From Serratia sp. H1w (lineage in GTDB: Bacteria; Pseudomonadota; Gammaproteobacteria; Enterobacterales; Enterobacteriaceae), in contig NZ_AYMQ01000062.1 in the NCBI RefSeq assembly GCF_000633355.1, positions 1 to 54,982 on the forward strand: a DNA stretch of 54,982 nt. Direction: 5' to 3'. Numbering within the stretch: the first letter of the stretch is position 1; each line of letters starts with the position of its first letter. The notes below the pieces were generated by a model, which worked only from the letters and a program-made list of their open reading frames with translations, searched no databases and was not told the origin of the DNA. Position numbers and translations under genes: made by a program. Below are positions 30,147-40,197 of this stretch, one piece after another.

Positions 30147-32660
30147 ATGTCACAAGATCCATTCCTGGAACGAGAAGCAGAAAAATATGAATCCCCAATT
30201 CCTAGCCGCGAATTTATCCTGGCCCATTTGGCGAAACGTGAAACGCCAGCCAGCCGCGAAGAGTTGGGCAATGAACTGAACTTATCCGGCGAAGAAGCGC
30301 TGGAAGCCCTGCGCCGTCGCCTGCGCGCGATGGAACGTGATGGCCAGTTGGTCTTTACCCGCCGCCAGTGCTATGCCCTGCCGGAGCGTCTGGACCTGCT
30401 GCGCGGCACCGTGATCGGCCACCGCGACGGTTTTGGCTTCCTGCGGGTTGAAGGGCGTAAAGACGACCTTTACCTCTCTGCCGAACAAATGAAAATGGCC
30501 ATCCACGGTGATGTGGTGCTGGCTCAACCGCTAGGCGAAGATCGCAAAGGCCGCCGTGAAGCGCGTATCGTGCGCGTACTGGTGCCAAAAACCAGCCAGA
30601 TTGTTGGCCGCTACTTCACCGATGCCGGCACTGGCTTTGTGGTGCCGGATGACGGCCGCCTGAGCTTCGATATCCTGATCCCGGCCGATGGGGTCAGCGG
30701 AGCGCGCATGGGCTTCATGGTCGTGGTGGAACTGACTCAACGCCCAACGCGCCGCACCAAAGCCGTGGGCAAGATTGTCGAGATCCTGGGCGATAAAATG
30801 GGTACCAGCATGGCGGTAGATATCGCGCTGCGTACCCACGAGATCCCGCATACCTGGCCACCTCAGGTGGAGAAGCAGGTTGCCGATCTCAGCGAGCAAG
30901 TGCCGGAAGCGGCCAAGAAAGGGCGCGTGGATCTGCGCCACTTGCCACTGGTCACTATTGATGGCGAAGACGCCCGCGATTTCGATGATGCGGTCTACTG
31001 CGAGAAGAAACGCGGTGGTGGCTGGCGTCTGTGGGTTGCGATTGCCGACGTCAGCTATTATGTGCGTCCACGCACCGCGCTGGATGACGAAGCCCGTAGC
31101 CGTGGTACTTCGGTCTACTTCCCGTCGGAAGTGGTGCCTATGCTGCCAGAAGTGCTCTCCAACGGCCTTTGCTCACTTAACCCGCAGGTCGATCGCCTGT
31201 GCATGGTGTGTGAGATGACCATCTCCGCAGCGGGCCGTCTGTCTTCGTTTAAATTCTACGAAGCGGTGATGAGCTCTCATGCGCGCTTAACCTACACCAA
31301 GGTCTGGCATATTCTGCAGGGCGACCAGGAGCTGCGTGAGCAGTATCATCCGCTGGTCAAACACCTTCAGGAACTGCATGCGCTGTATAAGGTGCTGGAT
31401 CAGGCTCGTGCCGAACGTGGTGGTATCGCCTTCGAAACCGAAGAAGCCAAGTTTATCTTCAACGCCGAACGCCGTATCGAACGTGTAGAGCCAACGGTCC
31501 GTAATGACGCGCACAAACTGATCGAAGAGTGCATGATCATGGCGAACGTGGCAGCGGCACGCTTTGTTGAGAAGCATAACGAACCCGCGTTGTTCCGTGT
31601 GCACGATCGCCCAAGTGACGATCATATCTCCGCGCTGCGCAGCGTGTTGAGCGAACTGGGTCTGACCCTGGGTGGAGGCCTGAAGCCGCAGCCGAAAGAT
31701 TACGCCACCTTGATGGATGAAGTATCAGAACGTCCGGATCGTGAAATGCTGCAAACCATGTTGCTGCGTTCGATGAAACAAGCGATCTACGATCCGGAAA
31801 ACCGCGGTCACTTCGGCCTGGCACTGGCTTCATATGGTCACTTTACCTCGCCGATCCGTCGTTATCCGGACTTGGCGTTGCACCGTGCCATCAAGTACGT
31901 GTTGGCGAAGGAACAAGGCGAGCAGAAAGAGCGTTGGACGCCGACCGGTGGCTGGCACAGCGATCTGGAAGAAATGCTGCAACTGGGCATGCACTGCTCG
32001 ATGACCGAGCGCCGTGCCGATGAAGCCACACGCAACGTGGCAGACTGGTTGAAGTGCGACTTTATGCAGGACCACGTCGGTGAAGTGTTTAGCGGCGTGA
32101 TTGCCAGCGTCACCGGCTTTGGTTTCTTTGTCCGCTTGAGCGATCTGTTTATCGATGGCCTGGTACACGTGTCTACGTTGGATAACGATTACTATCGTTA
32201 CGATAATATTGGCCAGCGCCTGATCGGCGAATCTTCCGGCATGGTTTATCGCCTGGGGGATACGGTTGAGATCCGCGTTGAAGCCGTGCATATGGATGAA
32301 CGCAAGATCGACTTCGCGCTGGTTTCCAGCACCCGCAAGCCGCGCGGTGAAGGTAAAACCGAGCGTGAACGCGCTAAAAATGGTGGTCAGCGTACGCTGC
32401 GCGACGGTGCTGGCGCAGGCCGTAGCCAGGCACAACGTAAACGCCGTGGTGGCAAGACGCCAGCCAACTTTGAGCCAGACAGTGCCTTCCGTAAAAAAGA
32501 AGGAGCCAAGGCCAAGCCCGCAGCCAAGGCCAAAGCCGCAGACAAGGTGAAACCGGACCCGAAGGCGAAAGCCAAAAAAGCGTCTGATAAAACCAAAAAG
32601 ATAGCGGCGGCGACCAAAGCCAAGCGTGCCAGCAAGAAGAAAGGTGCCGAGCAGGGTTAA
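30147..32660 (+). CDS. rnr: ribonuclease R
   Basis: An 837-residue 3'-5' exoribonuclease able to unwind structured RNA. Order: N-terminal helix-turn-helix (about 20-85), cold-shock domains, RNB domain with catalytic acidic cluster [14 protein letters not shown] (near 275-288), S1 domain (about 645-730, [17 protein letters not shown]), then a long Lys/Ala-rich basic tail (about 740-837). The tail is somewhat longer than in E. coli (813 residues in all). It follows nsrR by 59 bases. Confidence 0.97.
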   Translation: MSQDPFLEREAEKYESPIPSREFILAHLAKRETPASREELGNELNLSGEEALEALRRRLRAMERDGQLVFTRRQCYALPERLDLLRGTVIGHRDGFGFLRVEGRKDDLYLSAEQMKMAIHGDVVLAQPLGEDRKGRREARIVRVLVPKTSQIVGRYFTDAGTGFVVPDDGRLSFDILIPADGVSGARMGFMVVVELTQRPTRRTKAVGKIVEILGDKMGTSMAVDIALRTHEIPHTWPPQVEKQVADLSEQVPEAAKKGRVDLRHLPLVTIDGEDARDFDDAVYCEKKRGGGWRLWVAIADVSYYVRPRTALDDEARSRGTSVYFPSEVVPMLPEVLSNGLCSLNPQVDRLCMVCEMTISAAGRLSSFKFYEAVMSSHARLTYTKVWHILQGDQELREQYHPLVKHLQELHALYKVLDQARAERGGIAFETEEAKFIFNAERRIERVEPTVRNDAHKLIEECMIMANVAAARFVEKHNEPALFRVHDRPSDDHISALRSVLSELGLTLGGGLKPQPKDYATLMDEVSERPDREMLQTMLLRSMKQAIYDPENRGHFGLALASYGHFTSPIRRYPDLALHRAIKYVLAKEQGEQKERWTPTGGWHSDLEEMLQLGMHCSMTERRADEATRNVADWLKCDFMQDHVGEVFSGVIASVTGFGFFVRLSDLFIDGLVHVSTLDNDYYRYDNIGQRLIGESSGMVYRLGDTVEIRVEAVHMDERKIDFALVSSTRKPRGEGKTERERAKNGGQRTLRDGAGAGRSQAQRKRRGGKTPANFEPDSAFRKKEGAKAKPAAKAKAADKVKPDPKAKAKKASDKTKKIAAATKAKRASKKKGAEQG

Positions 32661-32720
32661 CCTGCCGCACGTTATTATCCCCGGCCGGGTGACCCCCGGC
32701 CGCACAGTTAAAAGAGCATC

Positions 32721-33452
32721 ATGAGCGAAATTATCTACGGTATTCACGCTGTCAAAGCCCTGCTAGACAACGATCCACAGCGTTTCCTGGAAGTGTTTAT
32801 TCTCAAGGGGCGTGACGATCGTCGCTTGCAGCCTTTGATTGCCGAGCTGGAAGCCACCGGTATTGTGATCCAGGTGGCCAACCGCCAATGGTTGGACGAG
32901 AAGGTCGAAGGGGCCGTTCACCAGGGCATTATTGCTCGGGTACGTGAAGGGCGTAAGTATCAGGAGAACGATCTGCCAGGGCTGCTGGAAAGCGTTGAGA
33001 CGCCATTCCTGCTGGTGCTGGACGGCGTCACCGATCCCCATAACCTGGGTGCTTGCCTGCGTAGCGCCGATGCTGCCGGTGTGCATGCGGTGATCGTCCC
33101 ACGCGATCGTTCTGCCCAACTGAACGCGACGGCGAAGAAAGTGGCCTGCGGTGCGGCAGAGAACGTCCCGTTAATCACCGTCACCAACCTGGCTCGTACC
33201 TTGCGTTTGCTGCAAGAGATGAACGTTTGGATCGTGGGTACGGCGGGTGAGGCCGACCACACGCTGTATCAAAGCAAAATGACTGGCCCGATGGCGTTGG
33301 TCATGGGGGCGGAAGGCGAAGGTATGCGTCGTTTGACCCGTGAACATTGCGACGAACTGATCAGCATTCCGATGGCCGGTACGGTTTCCTCGCTGAACGT
33401 CTCGGTTGCTACCGGTGTCTGCCTGTTTGAAGCGGTACGCCAGCGCAGCTGA
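32721..33452 (+). CDS. rlmB: 23S rRNA (Gm2251) 2'-O-methyltransferase
   Basis: A 243-residue SPOUT-class enzyme methylating G2251 in the peptidyltransferase P loop. N-terminal substrate-binding domain (about 1-75), then the trefoil-knot core with [30 protein letters not shown] and [17 protein letters not shown]. Last gene of nsrR-rnr-rlmB, 60 bases after rnr. The yjfI-to-yjfC genes that follow in E. coli are missing. Confidence 0.97.
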   Translation: MSEIIYGIHAVKALLDNDPQRFLEVFILKGRDDRRLQPLIAELEATGIVIQVANRQWLDEKVEGAVHQGIIARVREGRKYQENDLPGLLESVETPFLLVLDGVTDPHNLGACLRSADAAGVHAVIVPRDRSAQLNATAKKVACGAAENVPLITVTNLARTLRLLQEMNVWIVGTAGEADHTLYQSKMTGPMALVMGAEGEGMRRLTREHCDELISIPMAGTVSSLNVSVATGVCLFEAVRQRS

Positions 33453-33460
33453 TGATGAAT

Positions 33461-33480
33461 AGGGGCGAGCCTTCGCCCCT
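33461..33480 (+). terminator. hairpin after rlmB
   Basis: AGGGGCG (33461-33467) pairs with CGCCCCT (33474-33480) around 6 bases. No T-run, so a weak or Rho-assisted end is possible. Confidence 0.5.
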
Positions 33481-33572
33481 GACTCGAATTTCCCATCTTG
33501 TGACCCCACCTGCGGCAGAAATCCACCTGACGGCCATAATTACCCCTGAAGCGTTAATCAGGGAGCAAGCTC

Positions 33573-35201
33573 ATGGTCTGGACTACGCATACCGTATTTA
33601 ACCAACCCAAGCCCTTGGGGAACAGCAACCTTTTCCTGTCCGATACGCCGCTGCGTGAAGCGTTGCAGCGCGAGTTGGCGGGGTGGGATAGCGATGTGCT
33701 GGCCTCGCTGGGGCAGCAGTTGGGCACGCAGGAGTCACTGGAACTGGGGCGATTAGCCAACACCAATCCACCGGAGTTGCTGCGCTATGACGCCACCGGG
33801 CAACGGCTGGACGACGTGCGCTTTCACCCGGCCTGGCACATCCTGATGCAGGGGCTGGTGGCTAATCGGGTGCATAACTTGCCGTGGCAGGAAGATGCCC
33901 GTATCGGCTCGTTCGTGGCCCGTGCCGCCCGCTTTGTATTGCACGCTCAGGTGGAGGCTGGCACGCTCTGCCCAATCACCATGACCTTTGGTGCTATCCC
34001 GCTGCTACAGCGTTCCCTGCCAAAAGAGTATCAATCCTGGCTTTCCCCTTTACTTTCAGATCGCTATGACCCTCACATGCTGCCGGGTGCGCAAAAGCGT
34101 GGGCTGTTGATCGGCATGGGGATGACGGAAAAGCAGGGCGGTTCGGACGTACTGAGTAATACCACCTCCGCCGTACCACTCGCCAGCCGTGGCAATGGGG
34201 AAGCGTACCGCTTGGTGGGGCACAAATGGTTCTTCTCGGTGCCGCAAAGTGACGCTCATCTGGTGTTAGCGCAGACGGACGGAGGGCTTTCCTGCTTCTT
34301 CCTGCCGCGGCTGTTGCCCGATGGTACGCGCAATGCGATTCGCCTGGAGCGGCTGAAAGATAAATTGGGCAACCGGTCTAATGCTAGCAGCGAAGCCGAG
34401 TTTCAGGACGCTACGGCTTGGTTGTTGGGCGATGAAGGCGATGGTGTCAGGCAAATCCTCAAAATGGGCGGAATGACCCGTTTCGATTGCGCTCTGGGGA
34501 GTCATGGCCTGATGCGCCGTGGCCTGTCGGTGGCGTTGTACCATGCGCTACAGCGGCAGGCGTTTGGCAAACGGTTGATTGAACAACCATTGATGCGGCA
34601 GGTGTTGGCGCGTATGGCGTTACGGCTGGAAGGGCATACCGCTTTGCTGTTCCGTTTAGCACGAGCCTGGGAGAGCCGGGGGCATGAAGGTGAAGGGGTT
34701 TATAGCCGTTTACTGACACCGGCGGCGAAATACAGCATCTGCCGTCAGGGGGCACCATTTATCGGCGAAACGATGGAAGTGCTGGGCGGGATTGGCTATT
34801 GCGAAGACAGTGAGCTGCCCCGCCTGTACCGCGAAGTGCCGGTCAACAGCATTTGGGAAGGATCTGGCAATATCATGTGCCTAGACGTAATGCGCAGTCT
34901 GCATAAGCTGCCCGGCGCCTTGGAGTTGTTGCAGCAGGAACTGTTGCCGGTACGTGGGCAGAATCGGTTGTTCGATCGCGCCTGGCGGCAATGGCAACAG
35001 CGTATGCGCCAACCGCGTGAAGAAATGGGACGCCTGTTAACCCAGCAGTTGTTCGATCTGTGCTGTGCCGCTCAGTTGTTGCAGCATGGCAGCCCGTCGA
35101 TCGGTGATGCCTGGTGCCATCTCACGCTGGATTATCGCGGTGAGATGGTGTTGCCGGAGAGCGTGTGCGACGCTTTGCTTAACCGCGCTATCGGCGCCTA
35201 A
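33573..35201 (+). CDS. aidB: AidB, acyl-CoA-dehydrogenase-like adaptive-response protein
   Basis: A 542-residue flavoprotein of the acyl-CoA dehydrogenase superfamily, induced with Ada during alkylation stress in E. coli and able to bind DNA; its exact activity is debated. Family residues include MGMTEKQGGSDV, GHKWFFSVPQ and YREVPVNSIWEGSGN near the active site, and the C-terminal domain specific to AidB. Length matches E. coli. The stop abuts a repeat element at 35207. I could not identify an Ada box upstream. Confidence 0.96.
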   Translation: MVWTTHTVFNQPKPLGNSNLFLSDTPLREALQRELAGWDSDVLASLGQQLGTQESLELGRLANTNPPELLRYDATGQRLDDVRFHPAWHILMQGLVANRVHNLPWQEDARIGSFVARAARFVLHAQVEAGTLCPITMTFGAIPLLQRSLPKEYQSWLSPLLSDRYDPHMLPGAQKRGLLIGMGMTEKQGGSDVLSNTTSAVPLASRGNGEAYRLVGHKWFFSVPQSDAHLVLAQTDGGLSCFFLPRLLPDGTRNAIRLERLKDKLGNRSNASSEAEFQDATAWLLGDEGDGVRQILKMGGMTRFDCALGSHGLMRRGLSVALYHALQRQAFGKRLIEQPLMRQVLARMALRLEGHTALLFRLARAWESRGHEGEGVYSRLLTPAAKYSICRQGAPFIGETMEVLGGIGYCEDSELPRLYREVPVNSIWEGSGNIMCLDVMRSLHKLPGALELLQQELLPVRGQNRLFDRAWRQWQQRMRQPREEMGRLLTQQLFDLCCAAQLLQHGSPSIGDAWCHLTLDYRGEMVLPESVCDALLNRAIGA

Positions 35202-35206
35202 TTCTG

Positions 35207-35382
35207 CCCCTCACCCCAACCCTCTCCCCAAAAAGGAGAGGGAGCTAGTTCAGCGTTGTGGGTAGGTTATGTGGCCCTGCGTAGGGGCGCTGCATGCTGC
35301 GCCCGTGCTAAGGTCAGATGTAGGAGTCAATGGGGAGCACATTCGGTCCCCTCTCCCTTTGGGAGAGGGTTAGGGTGAGGGG
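35207..35382. repeat. composite repeat element with terminal inverted repeats
   Basis: About 176 bases bounded by inverted arms of roughly 22 bases: CCCCTCACCCCAACCCTCTC at 35207 onward and its complement ending at 35382, with one mismatch. The right end is a hairpin (CCCTCTCCC-TTT-GGGAGAGGG), and a 37-base block, 35346-35382, is identical to 40829-40865. Inside lies the 27-base palindrome at 35280-35306, also found at 8602-8628. No coding sequence is seen. It fills the gap between aidB and bsmA. Confidence 0.8.
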
Positions 35383-35392
35383 CATTTCACCG

Positions 35393-35701
35393 TTACCGAT
35401 AAAGTATCGCCTGAGAATACCACTGGCCCGGCACGATGGTTTCGCTGTTCATGATGATCATGTAATAGCGCGCCCCGCTGGCATTGGCCTTACGCTGGAT
35501 CTCGGCTTCCACGTTCATCGGGCTGCCATGCACCACAGCGCTTATCGTCGCCATTTTGTCCAGTTCAGTAGTTTGGGCACGGGTGATCTCCTGTGCCTGA
35601 TCTGTGGGCGGTGGAGGGGGGGTGGGTGTGGTTTTAAATACGCTGCAACCAGACAACAGGCCAAACAGTAATAGGGTAATCAAGGAACGGGAAAGATGCA
35701 T
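35393..35701 (-). CDS. bsmA: BsmA (YjfO), biofilm/peroxide-resistance lipoprotein
   Basis: A 102-residue lipoprotein of the YdgH/BhsA (DUF1471) family. Signal peptide MHLSRSLITLLLFGLLSGC with lipobox LSGC, then a Pro-rich linker and the DUF1471 core ending GQWYSQAILYR. E. coli BsmA is linked to biofilm and peroxide stress. I start at ATG 35701, preceded by GATGAGG; ATG 35713 and GTG 35716 are in frame but lack a ribosome-binding site. Confidence 0.9.
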   Translation of the reverse strand: MHLSRSLITLLLFGLLSGCSVFKTTPTPPPPPTDQAQEITRAQTTELDKMATISAVVHGSPMNVEAEIQRKANASGARYYMIIMNSETIVPGQWYSQAILYR

Positions 35702-35801
35702 GGCTGGCCTCATCACTATTTGACATAGAGTAGAACGGGTTGGACTAAAGTTTCGGGCCGTTTTTTGCCATCATAGTGAAGATTAGCCACAGGGGGAATA
35801 C

Positions 35802-36554
35802 ATGATCGAGATCTATGATGAGCGGGTAGGTGACATTGCTGTGATCCATGCGGTGCCTGCCGGGCAATATGAGCAGCCGTTACCGACGATCTTTTTCTAC
35901 CACGGTTATACCTCGTCGAAAGAGGTATACGCCTATTTTGCTTATGCGTTAGCCAAGGCCGGTTTCCGAGTGGTATTGCCCGATTGTGCGATGCATGGTG
36001 AGCGATTTGACGGTGATGAAGCGTGGCGGTTGGCACATTTCTGGGAAATCCTCAAAAGTAATGTCGATGAATTACCCGCGCTCAAGACGCATTTTGTGCA
36101 GCATGGGTTGATCGATGGGGATCGTATCGGCGTGGCAGGGGCTTCGATGGGCGGCATGACCACGTTGGGGGCCTTTACCCGTTATCCCTGGATAAAAGCG
36201 GCCGCCAGTCTGATGGGGTCCGGCTTCTTTACTTCATTGGCGCAGACGCTGTATCCACCCTTGGGTACACGGGGCGAGCCTTTGGAACAAGCTGCGTTCA
36301 AGGCACGCCTTGCGCCGCTGGCCGATTACGAAGTTGAGCATCATTGGCAGAGCTTTGCCGAGCGGCCACTGCTGTTATGGCATGGGGAAACCGATGATGT
36401 GGTGCCAGCAATAGAGAGTGAACGCCTTGCTGGCGAGCTGCGCCTGCGCGGCCTGGATCGGCGGCTGACCTACCTCACTGAACCGCAAGTGCGCCACCGC
36501 ATTACTCCTGGAGCCTTGGCTGCTACTACTGCCTTCTTCCGGGATTCGCTGTAA
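35802..36554 (+). CDS. yjfP: YjfP-type carboxylesterase, alpha/beta hydrolase
   Basis: A 250-residue cytoplasmic hydrolase. The nucleophile elbow is GASMG with Ser115; an acid in HGETDDVVP (Asp198 or 199) and His232 complete a plausible triad, and FFYHGYTSSKE holds the oxyanion loop. E. coli YjfP is an esterase on short-chain test substrates; the natural substrate is unknown. It is divergent from bsmA with 100 bases between, as in E. coli. Confidence 0.93.
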   Translation: MIEIYDERVGDIAVIHAVPAGQYEQPLPTIFFYHGYTSSKEVYAYFAYALAKAGFRVVLPDCAMHGERFDGDEAWRLAHFWEILKSNVDELPALKTHFVQHGLIDGDRIGVAGASMGGMTTLGAFTRYPWIKAAASLMGSGFFTSLAQTLYPPLGTRGEPLEQAAFKARLAPLADYEVEHHWQSFAERPLLLWHGETDDVVPAIESERLAGELRLRGLDRRLTYLTEPQVRHRITPGALAATTAFFRDSL

Positions 36555-36575
36555 AAAGCCCCCGAGGGAGGGGGC
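36552..36575 (-). terminator. yjfY terminator
   Basis: GCCCCC (36558-36563) pairs with GGGGGC (36570-36575); on the minus strand it is followed by TTTTT. It sits between the convergent yjfP and yjfY. Confidence 0.75.
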
Positions 36576-36633
36576 AAGCCTGGCTGTGCGCCGCCTCTTG
36601 GAGCGGCTGGTTTCCCTGGTGTTGCCTATGCGG

Positions 36634-36900
36634 TTAGCGGTAAAGCTCGGCGCTGACGTGGATAGACGCGGTGCTGCCGGGCTCATGCAGGGCAACAATA
36701 CGGTAGGCGGTGGCGCCGCGTTGGTCGGCAATCTTGTTGATTTGGGATGTCGCGTCATCTGGCGAAACGACTTCCTGATCCAGGCTGACAAAGCCAATGC
36801 TTTGGCGCTCGGTAGCCTGGTGCGAGGTGATCTCAGTGGCGGCCATGGCGTTGGCGGACAGCAGCAGCGCGATAGCGGTAGCGATGGTAATACGTTTCAT
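36634..36900 (-). CDS. yjfY: YjfY, small periplasmic DUF1471 protein
   Basis: An 88-residue protein with a cleavable signal peptide (MKRITIATAIALLLSANAMA) and one DUF1471/YdgH domain ending in HVSAELYR. Closest to E. coli YjfY, which also sits just upstream of rpsF. Relatives (BhsA, McbA, BsmA) are stress and biofilm factors; this one's role is unknown. ATG 36900 follows AGAGG; the open frame upstream to 36972 has no support. Confidence 0.88.
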   Translation of the reverse strand: MKRITIATAIALLLSANAMAATEITSHQATERQSIGFVSLDQEVVSPDDATSQINKIADQRGATAYRIVALHEPGSTASIHVSAELYR

Positions 36901-37080
36901 AGGTGCCTCTCTTAACTCTTTGCTACGGCGACGTGCCTCTTGGCCCGTTCCGTCAAACTGCCTATTTAGCAAAAAGTTATTTATCAGTATTGAACAACTT
37001 CAACCCTTGTTCGCTGCGCTTTCTGCGGCGGATAACTTAACTTTAGTCCGATAGTCAGGATTAAAAAGGGTGAGATTTTG
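36901..37080. other. AT-rich leader upstream of the 48-codon ORF
   Basis: Between yjfY and the small ORF at 37081. I see no convincing promoter pair; TTGAAC at 36990 has no -10 at the right distance, and TAACTT at 37033 or GATAGT at 37050 lack a -35. Confidence 0.4.
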
Positions 37081-37227
37081 ATGGCCTTATTCAAAAAATA
37101 TGATAATGATTTACGGTGTGCTGATGATTTTATTGAAGGATTTTTAAAACCTATGGATCGACATACATCGCTTTCTCTGCCAGCAAATCGTGCTATTTCT
37201 CGTGGCCTTACGTATAAACCTCAATAA
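37081..37227 (+). CDS. unrecognised 48-residue small protein candidate
   Basis: ATG to TAA, 48 codons, beginning MALFKKYDNDLRCADDFIEG and ending SRGLTYKPQ. AAAGGGTGAG lies 7 bases before the ATG, a good ribosome-binding site. No signal peptide or membrane helix. Composition is mixed charged, and the DNA is AT-richer than its neighbours. It lies between divergent yjfY and the rpsF promoter, where E. coli has no gene that I know. I do not recognise the family; it may be a chance frame. Confidence 0.45.
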   Translation: MALFKKYDNDLRCADDFIEGFLKPMDRHTSLSLPANRAISRGLTYKPQ

Positions 37228-37241
37228 ATCCTACTCAGTCC

Positions 37242-37270
37242 TTGAGTTCCCCACCCTACGCCGGTATGAT
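37242..37270 (+). promoter_or_regulatory. rpsF operon promoter
   Basis: TTGAGT (37242-37247), 17 bases, TATGAT (37265-37270). The expected start near 37277 gives a leader of about 95 bases that contains the S6:S18 element. Confidence 0.8.
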
Positions 37271-37294
37271 TACGCGTCATTTTTCAGCCGCACA

Positions 37295-37769
<475 letters not shown>

Positions 37770-37777
37770 TTGCTGCT

Positions 37778-38327
<550 letters not shown>

Positions 38328-38366
38328 TCGGCCACTGTCCATTAACGACTTTGAGAGGATAAGGTA

Positions 38367-38819
38367 ATGCAAGTTATTCTGCTTGATAAAGTAGCAAACC
38401 TGGGCAGCCTGGGTGATCAAGTTAACGTTAAAGCGGGTTATGCCCGTAACTTCCTGGTACCACAGGGCAAAGCTGTTCCTGCTACCAAGAAAAACGTCGA
38501 GTTCTTCGAAGCACGCCGTGCAGAGCTGGAAGCCAAACTGGCTGACGTTCTGGCAGCTGCTGAAGCTCGCGCAACTCAGATCAACGAACTGGGTTCAGTC
38601 ACCATCGCGTCTAAATCAGGCGACGAAGGTAAACTGTTCGGCTCTATCGGCACCCGCGACATCGCTGACGCAGTTACTGCGGCAGGCGTTGAAGTTGCCA
38701 AGAGCGAAGTTCGTCTGCCGAACGGCGTTCTGCGTACCACTGGTGAGCACGAAGTGCACTTCCAGGTACACAGCGACGTGTTCGCACAGCTGAATGTAGT
38801 TGTGGTTGCTGAAGCTTAA
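38367..38819 (+). CDS. rplI: 50S ribosomal protein L9
   Basis: A 150-residue protein with two globular domains joined by a long helix (about 41-75). The N-terminal [19 protein letters not shown] and [13 protein letters not shown] bind 23S rRNA; the C-terminal domain reaches toward the next ribosome. GAGAGGATAAGG precedes the start. Last gene of the operon, with a terminator at 38841. Confidence 0.98.
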   Translation: MQVILLDKVANLGSLGDQVNVKAGYARNFLVPQGKAVPATKKNVEFFEARRAELEAKLADVLAAAEARATQINELGSVTIASKSGDEGKLFGSIGTRDIADAVTAAGVEVAKSEVRLPNGVLRTTGEHEVHFQVHSDVFAQLNVVVVAEA

Positions 38820-38840
38820 TCGGCTTTAGTACACCAAGTT

Positions 38841-38873
38841 AAAACGCCAGCCTAGTGCTGGCGTTTTGCTTTT
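38841..38873 (+). terminator. rplI terminator
   Basis: An 11-bp stem, AAAACGCCAGC (38841-38851) with GCTGGCGTTTT (38857-38867), loop 5 bases, then GCTTTT. Confidence 0.9.
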
Positions 38874-38929
38874 CAGCGCCGGGTAAAACGCGTTACTCTG
38901 GAGTCATCTGTTGGCATGGAGAGGCGAAA

Positions 38930-39289
38930 ATGGCAGAAATTATCTTACAGCGCGTCTACGATTTCAGCGCACCGGCACCGGAGCACTGCTACCTGACCGA
39001 TAGGCTTTGGCCGCGTGGTGTCAGTAAGGAAAGGTTGCAGGGCGTCGTCTGGCTCAAGCAGGTGGCACCGGATACGGCGCTACGTCAGTGGTTTCATCAG
39101 CATACCGACCAGTGGGATGAGTTTGTGGCACTGTATCGCCAGCAACTGGCCGTTAATGATGCCTGGCAGCCGCTGGTGGCGTTGTTAAGAGAAGGTAAGC
39201 CGTTGACCCTGCTGTATGGCAGCAAGGACACACAGCACAACCAGGGGGTTGTACTGCGTGATTTTCTGCTGGATCAGATTAAAGACTAA
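38930..39289 (+). CDS. DUF488 family protein (YeaO-like)
   Basis: A 119-residue cytoplasmic protein with the family signatures RVYDFSAP, DRLWPRGVSKERL, LRQWFHQ and LTLLYGSKDTQHNQGVVL. Related to E. coli YeaO, whose function is unknown, but not its positional equivalent. ATG 38930 follows GGAGAGGCG; the open frame back to 38855 crosses the rplI terminator and is rejected. Its stop overlaps the convergent ytfB stop by 4 bases. Confidence 0.85.
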   Translation: MAEIILQRVYDFSAPAPEHCYLTDRLWPRGVSKERLQGVVWLKQVAPDTALRQWFHQHTDQWDEFVALYRQQLAVNDAWQPLVALLREGKPLTLLYGSKDTQHNQGVVLRDFLLDQIKD

Positions 39290-39954
39290 CGGACGCGCAG
39301 GTAGCTGCCGTCGCTTTGGCGGCGGAACAGGGCTTCACTATTATCCACGGTGGTGACCGAGAGCGCGGTGATCACGCCGTTGGCATTACGTTCGACACGC
39401 ACTTCCTGCCCGGCCTTCAGATTGCTGAGCGGCTTATCGTTCCCTTCCACCCGCGCCATGGCAAACACCTCGTTCACCGGTAGGTTATTGTCTCGGAACA
39501 GCTGCGCCAGGGTTTGACCTGCCTGGATCTGATAACGCTGCCAGTCACCGTTTTCTGTTGATGTCTGCTGCCCATCGTTTTGCAACTGAGCCTGTAACGG
39601 GATTTCGTTCCCTTGGCTGGTGACCGGGAACGGGCGCGCGTTATCGTCGGAATACGGCCACAGCAGCGACAGTAGCAAGATAGCGCCGAAAATAATCACC
39701 CAACGGCGGTGAAAATAGGGCAGAGGTTCCATCCAGTGGAGGCTGTCCGGCAGGTGCCATATTTTCAACAGCAGGGCTTTAACCTGTTGCCCTTTACTGT
39801 GCGATTGCTGCGGTTGCGAGTCCGGCTCTTCGCTGGTTTCAGGCGTTTCCGGTGCCGGGCCAGGCTTCAGGCGTTGGCTCAGATTCAGCCAGGTGCGCAG
39901 CAACGGCTGGTAGACACGGATGGTTTTCCTTCTCCTGGGCGCGATTCTGCCCAT
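39286..39954 (-). CDS. ytfB: YtfB, OapA-family cell-division-associated protein
   Basis: A 222-residue inner-membrane protein: cytoplasmic basic and Pro/Glu/Ser-rich N-terminus (1-80), one membrane helix (about 86-101, VIIFGAILLLSLLWPY region), then a periplasmic LysM-like OapA domain (about 135-220) with YQIQAGQTLAQLFRDNNLP and a terminal FRRQSDGSYLRVR. E. coli YtfB localises to the septum and binds glycans. AGAGG precedes ATG 39954. Confidence 0.92.
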   Translation of the reverse strand: MGRIAPRRRKTIRVYQPLLRTWLNLSQRLKPGPAPETPETSEEPDSQPQQSHSKGQQVKALLLKIWHLPDSLHWMEPLPYFHRRWVIIFGAILLLSLLWPYSDDNARPFPVTSQGNEIPLQAQLQNDGQQTSTENGDWQRYQIQAGQTLAQLFRDNNLPVNEVFAMARVEGNDKPLSNLKAGQEVRVERNANGVITALSVTTVDNSEALFRRQSDGSYLRVR

Positions 39955-40132
39955 GGGTGACCTCTCTTCAACTGCGTAAAATTGTCACTTTACAAAAAGT
40001 GTAGCGCTGACCCCAGTATACCCTATGGATTTCAAGCCGCTACAGCTGGCCGAGAGAATAATGACAGTAAACGTTAACAACAGGTTATTGCTTCTTTTTC
40101 TACGACAAAAGTCATCATTCTCCACACAAGAT

Positions 40133-40161
40133 TTTACCCAGCTTTGCGGCACTGTTATGCT
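40133..40161 (+). promoter_or_regulatory. fklB promoter
   Basis: TTTACC (40133-40138), 17 bases, TATGCT (40156-40161) with an extended TGn just before the -10. The rest of the 243-base ytfB-fklB gap shows no further feature I can name. Confidence 0.6.
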
Positions 40162-40197
40162 GCGCTTTCGACTTTTTACAGACTAAAGGAAAACCCC

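Noticed and set aside
31830-32747. 305-codon ORF on the minus strand opposite rnr
   Set aside because: Antisense shadow, largely from the Lys/Ala-rich tail of RNase R.
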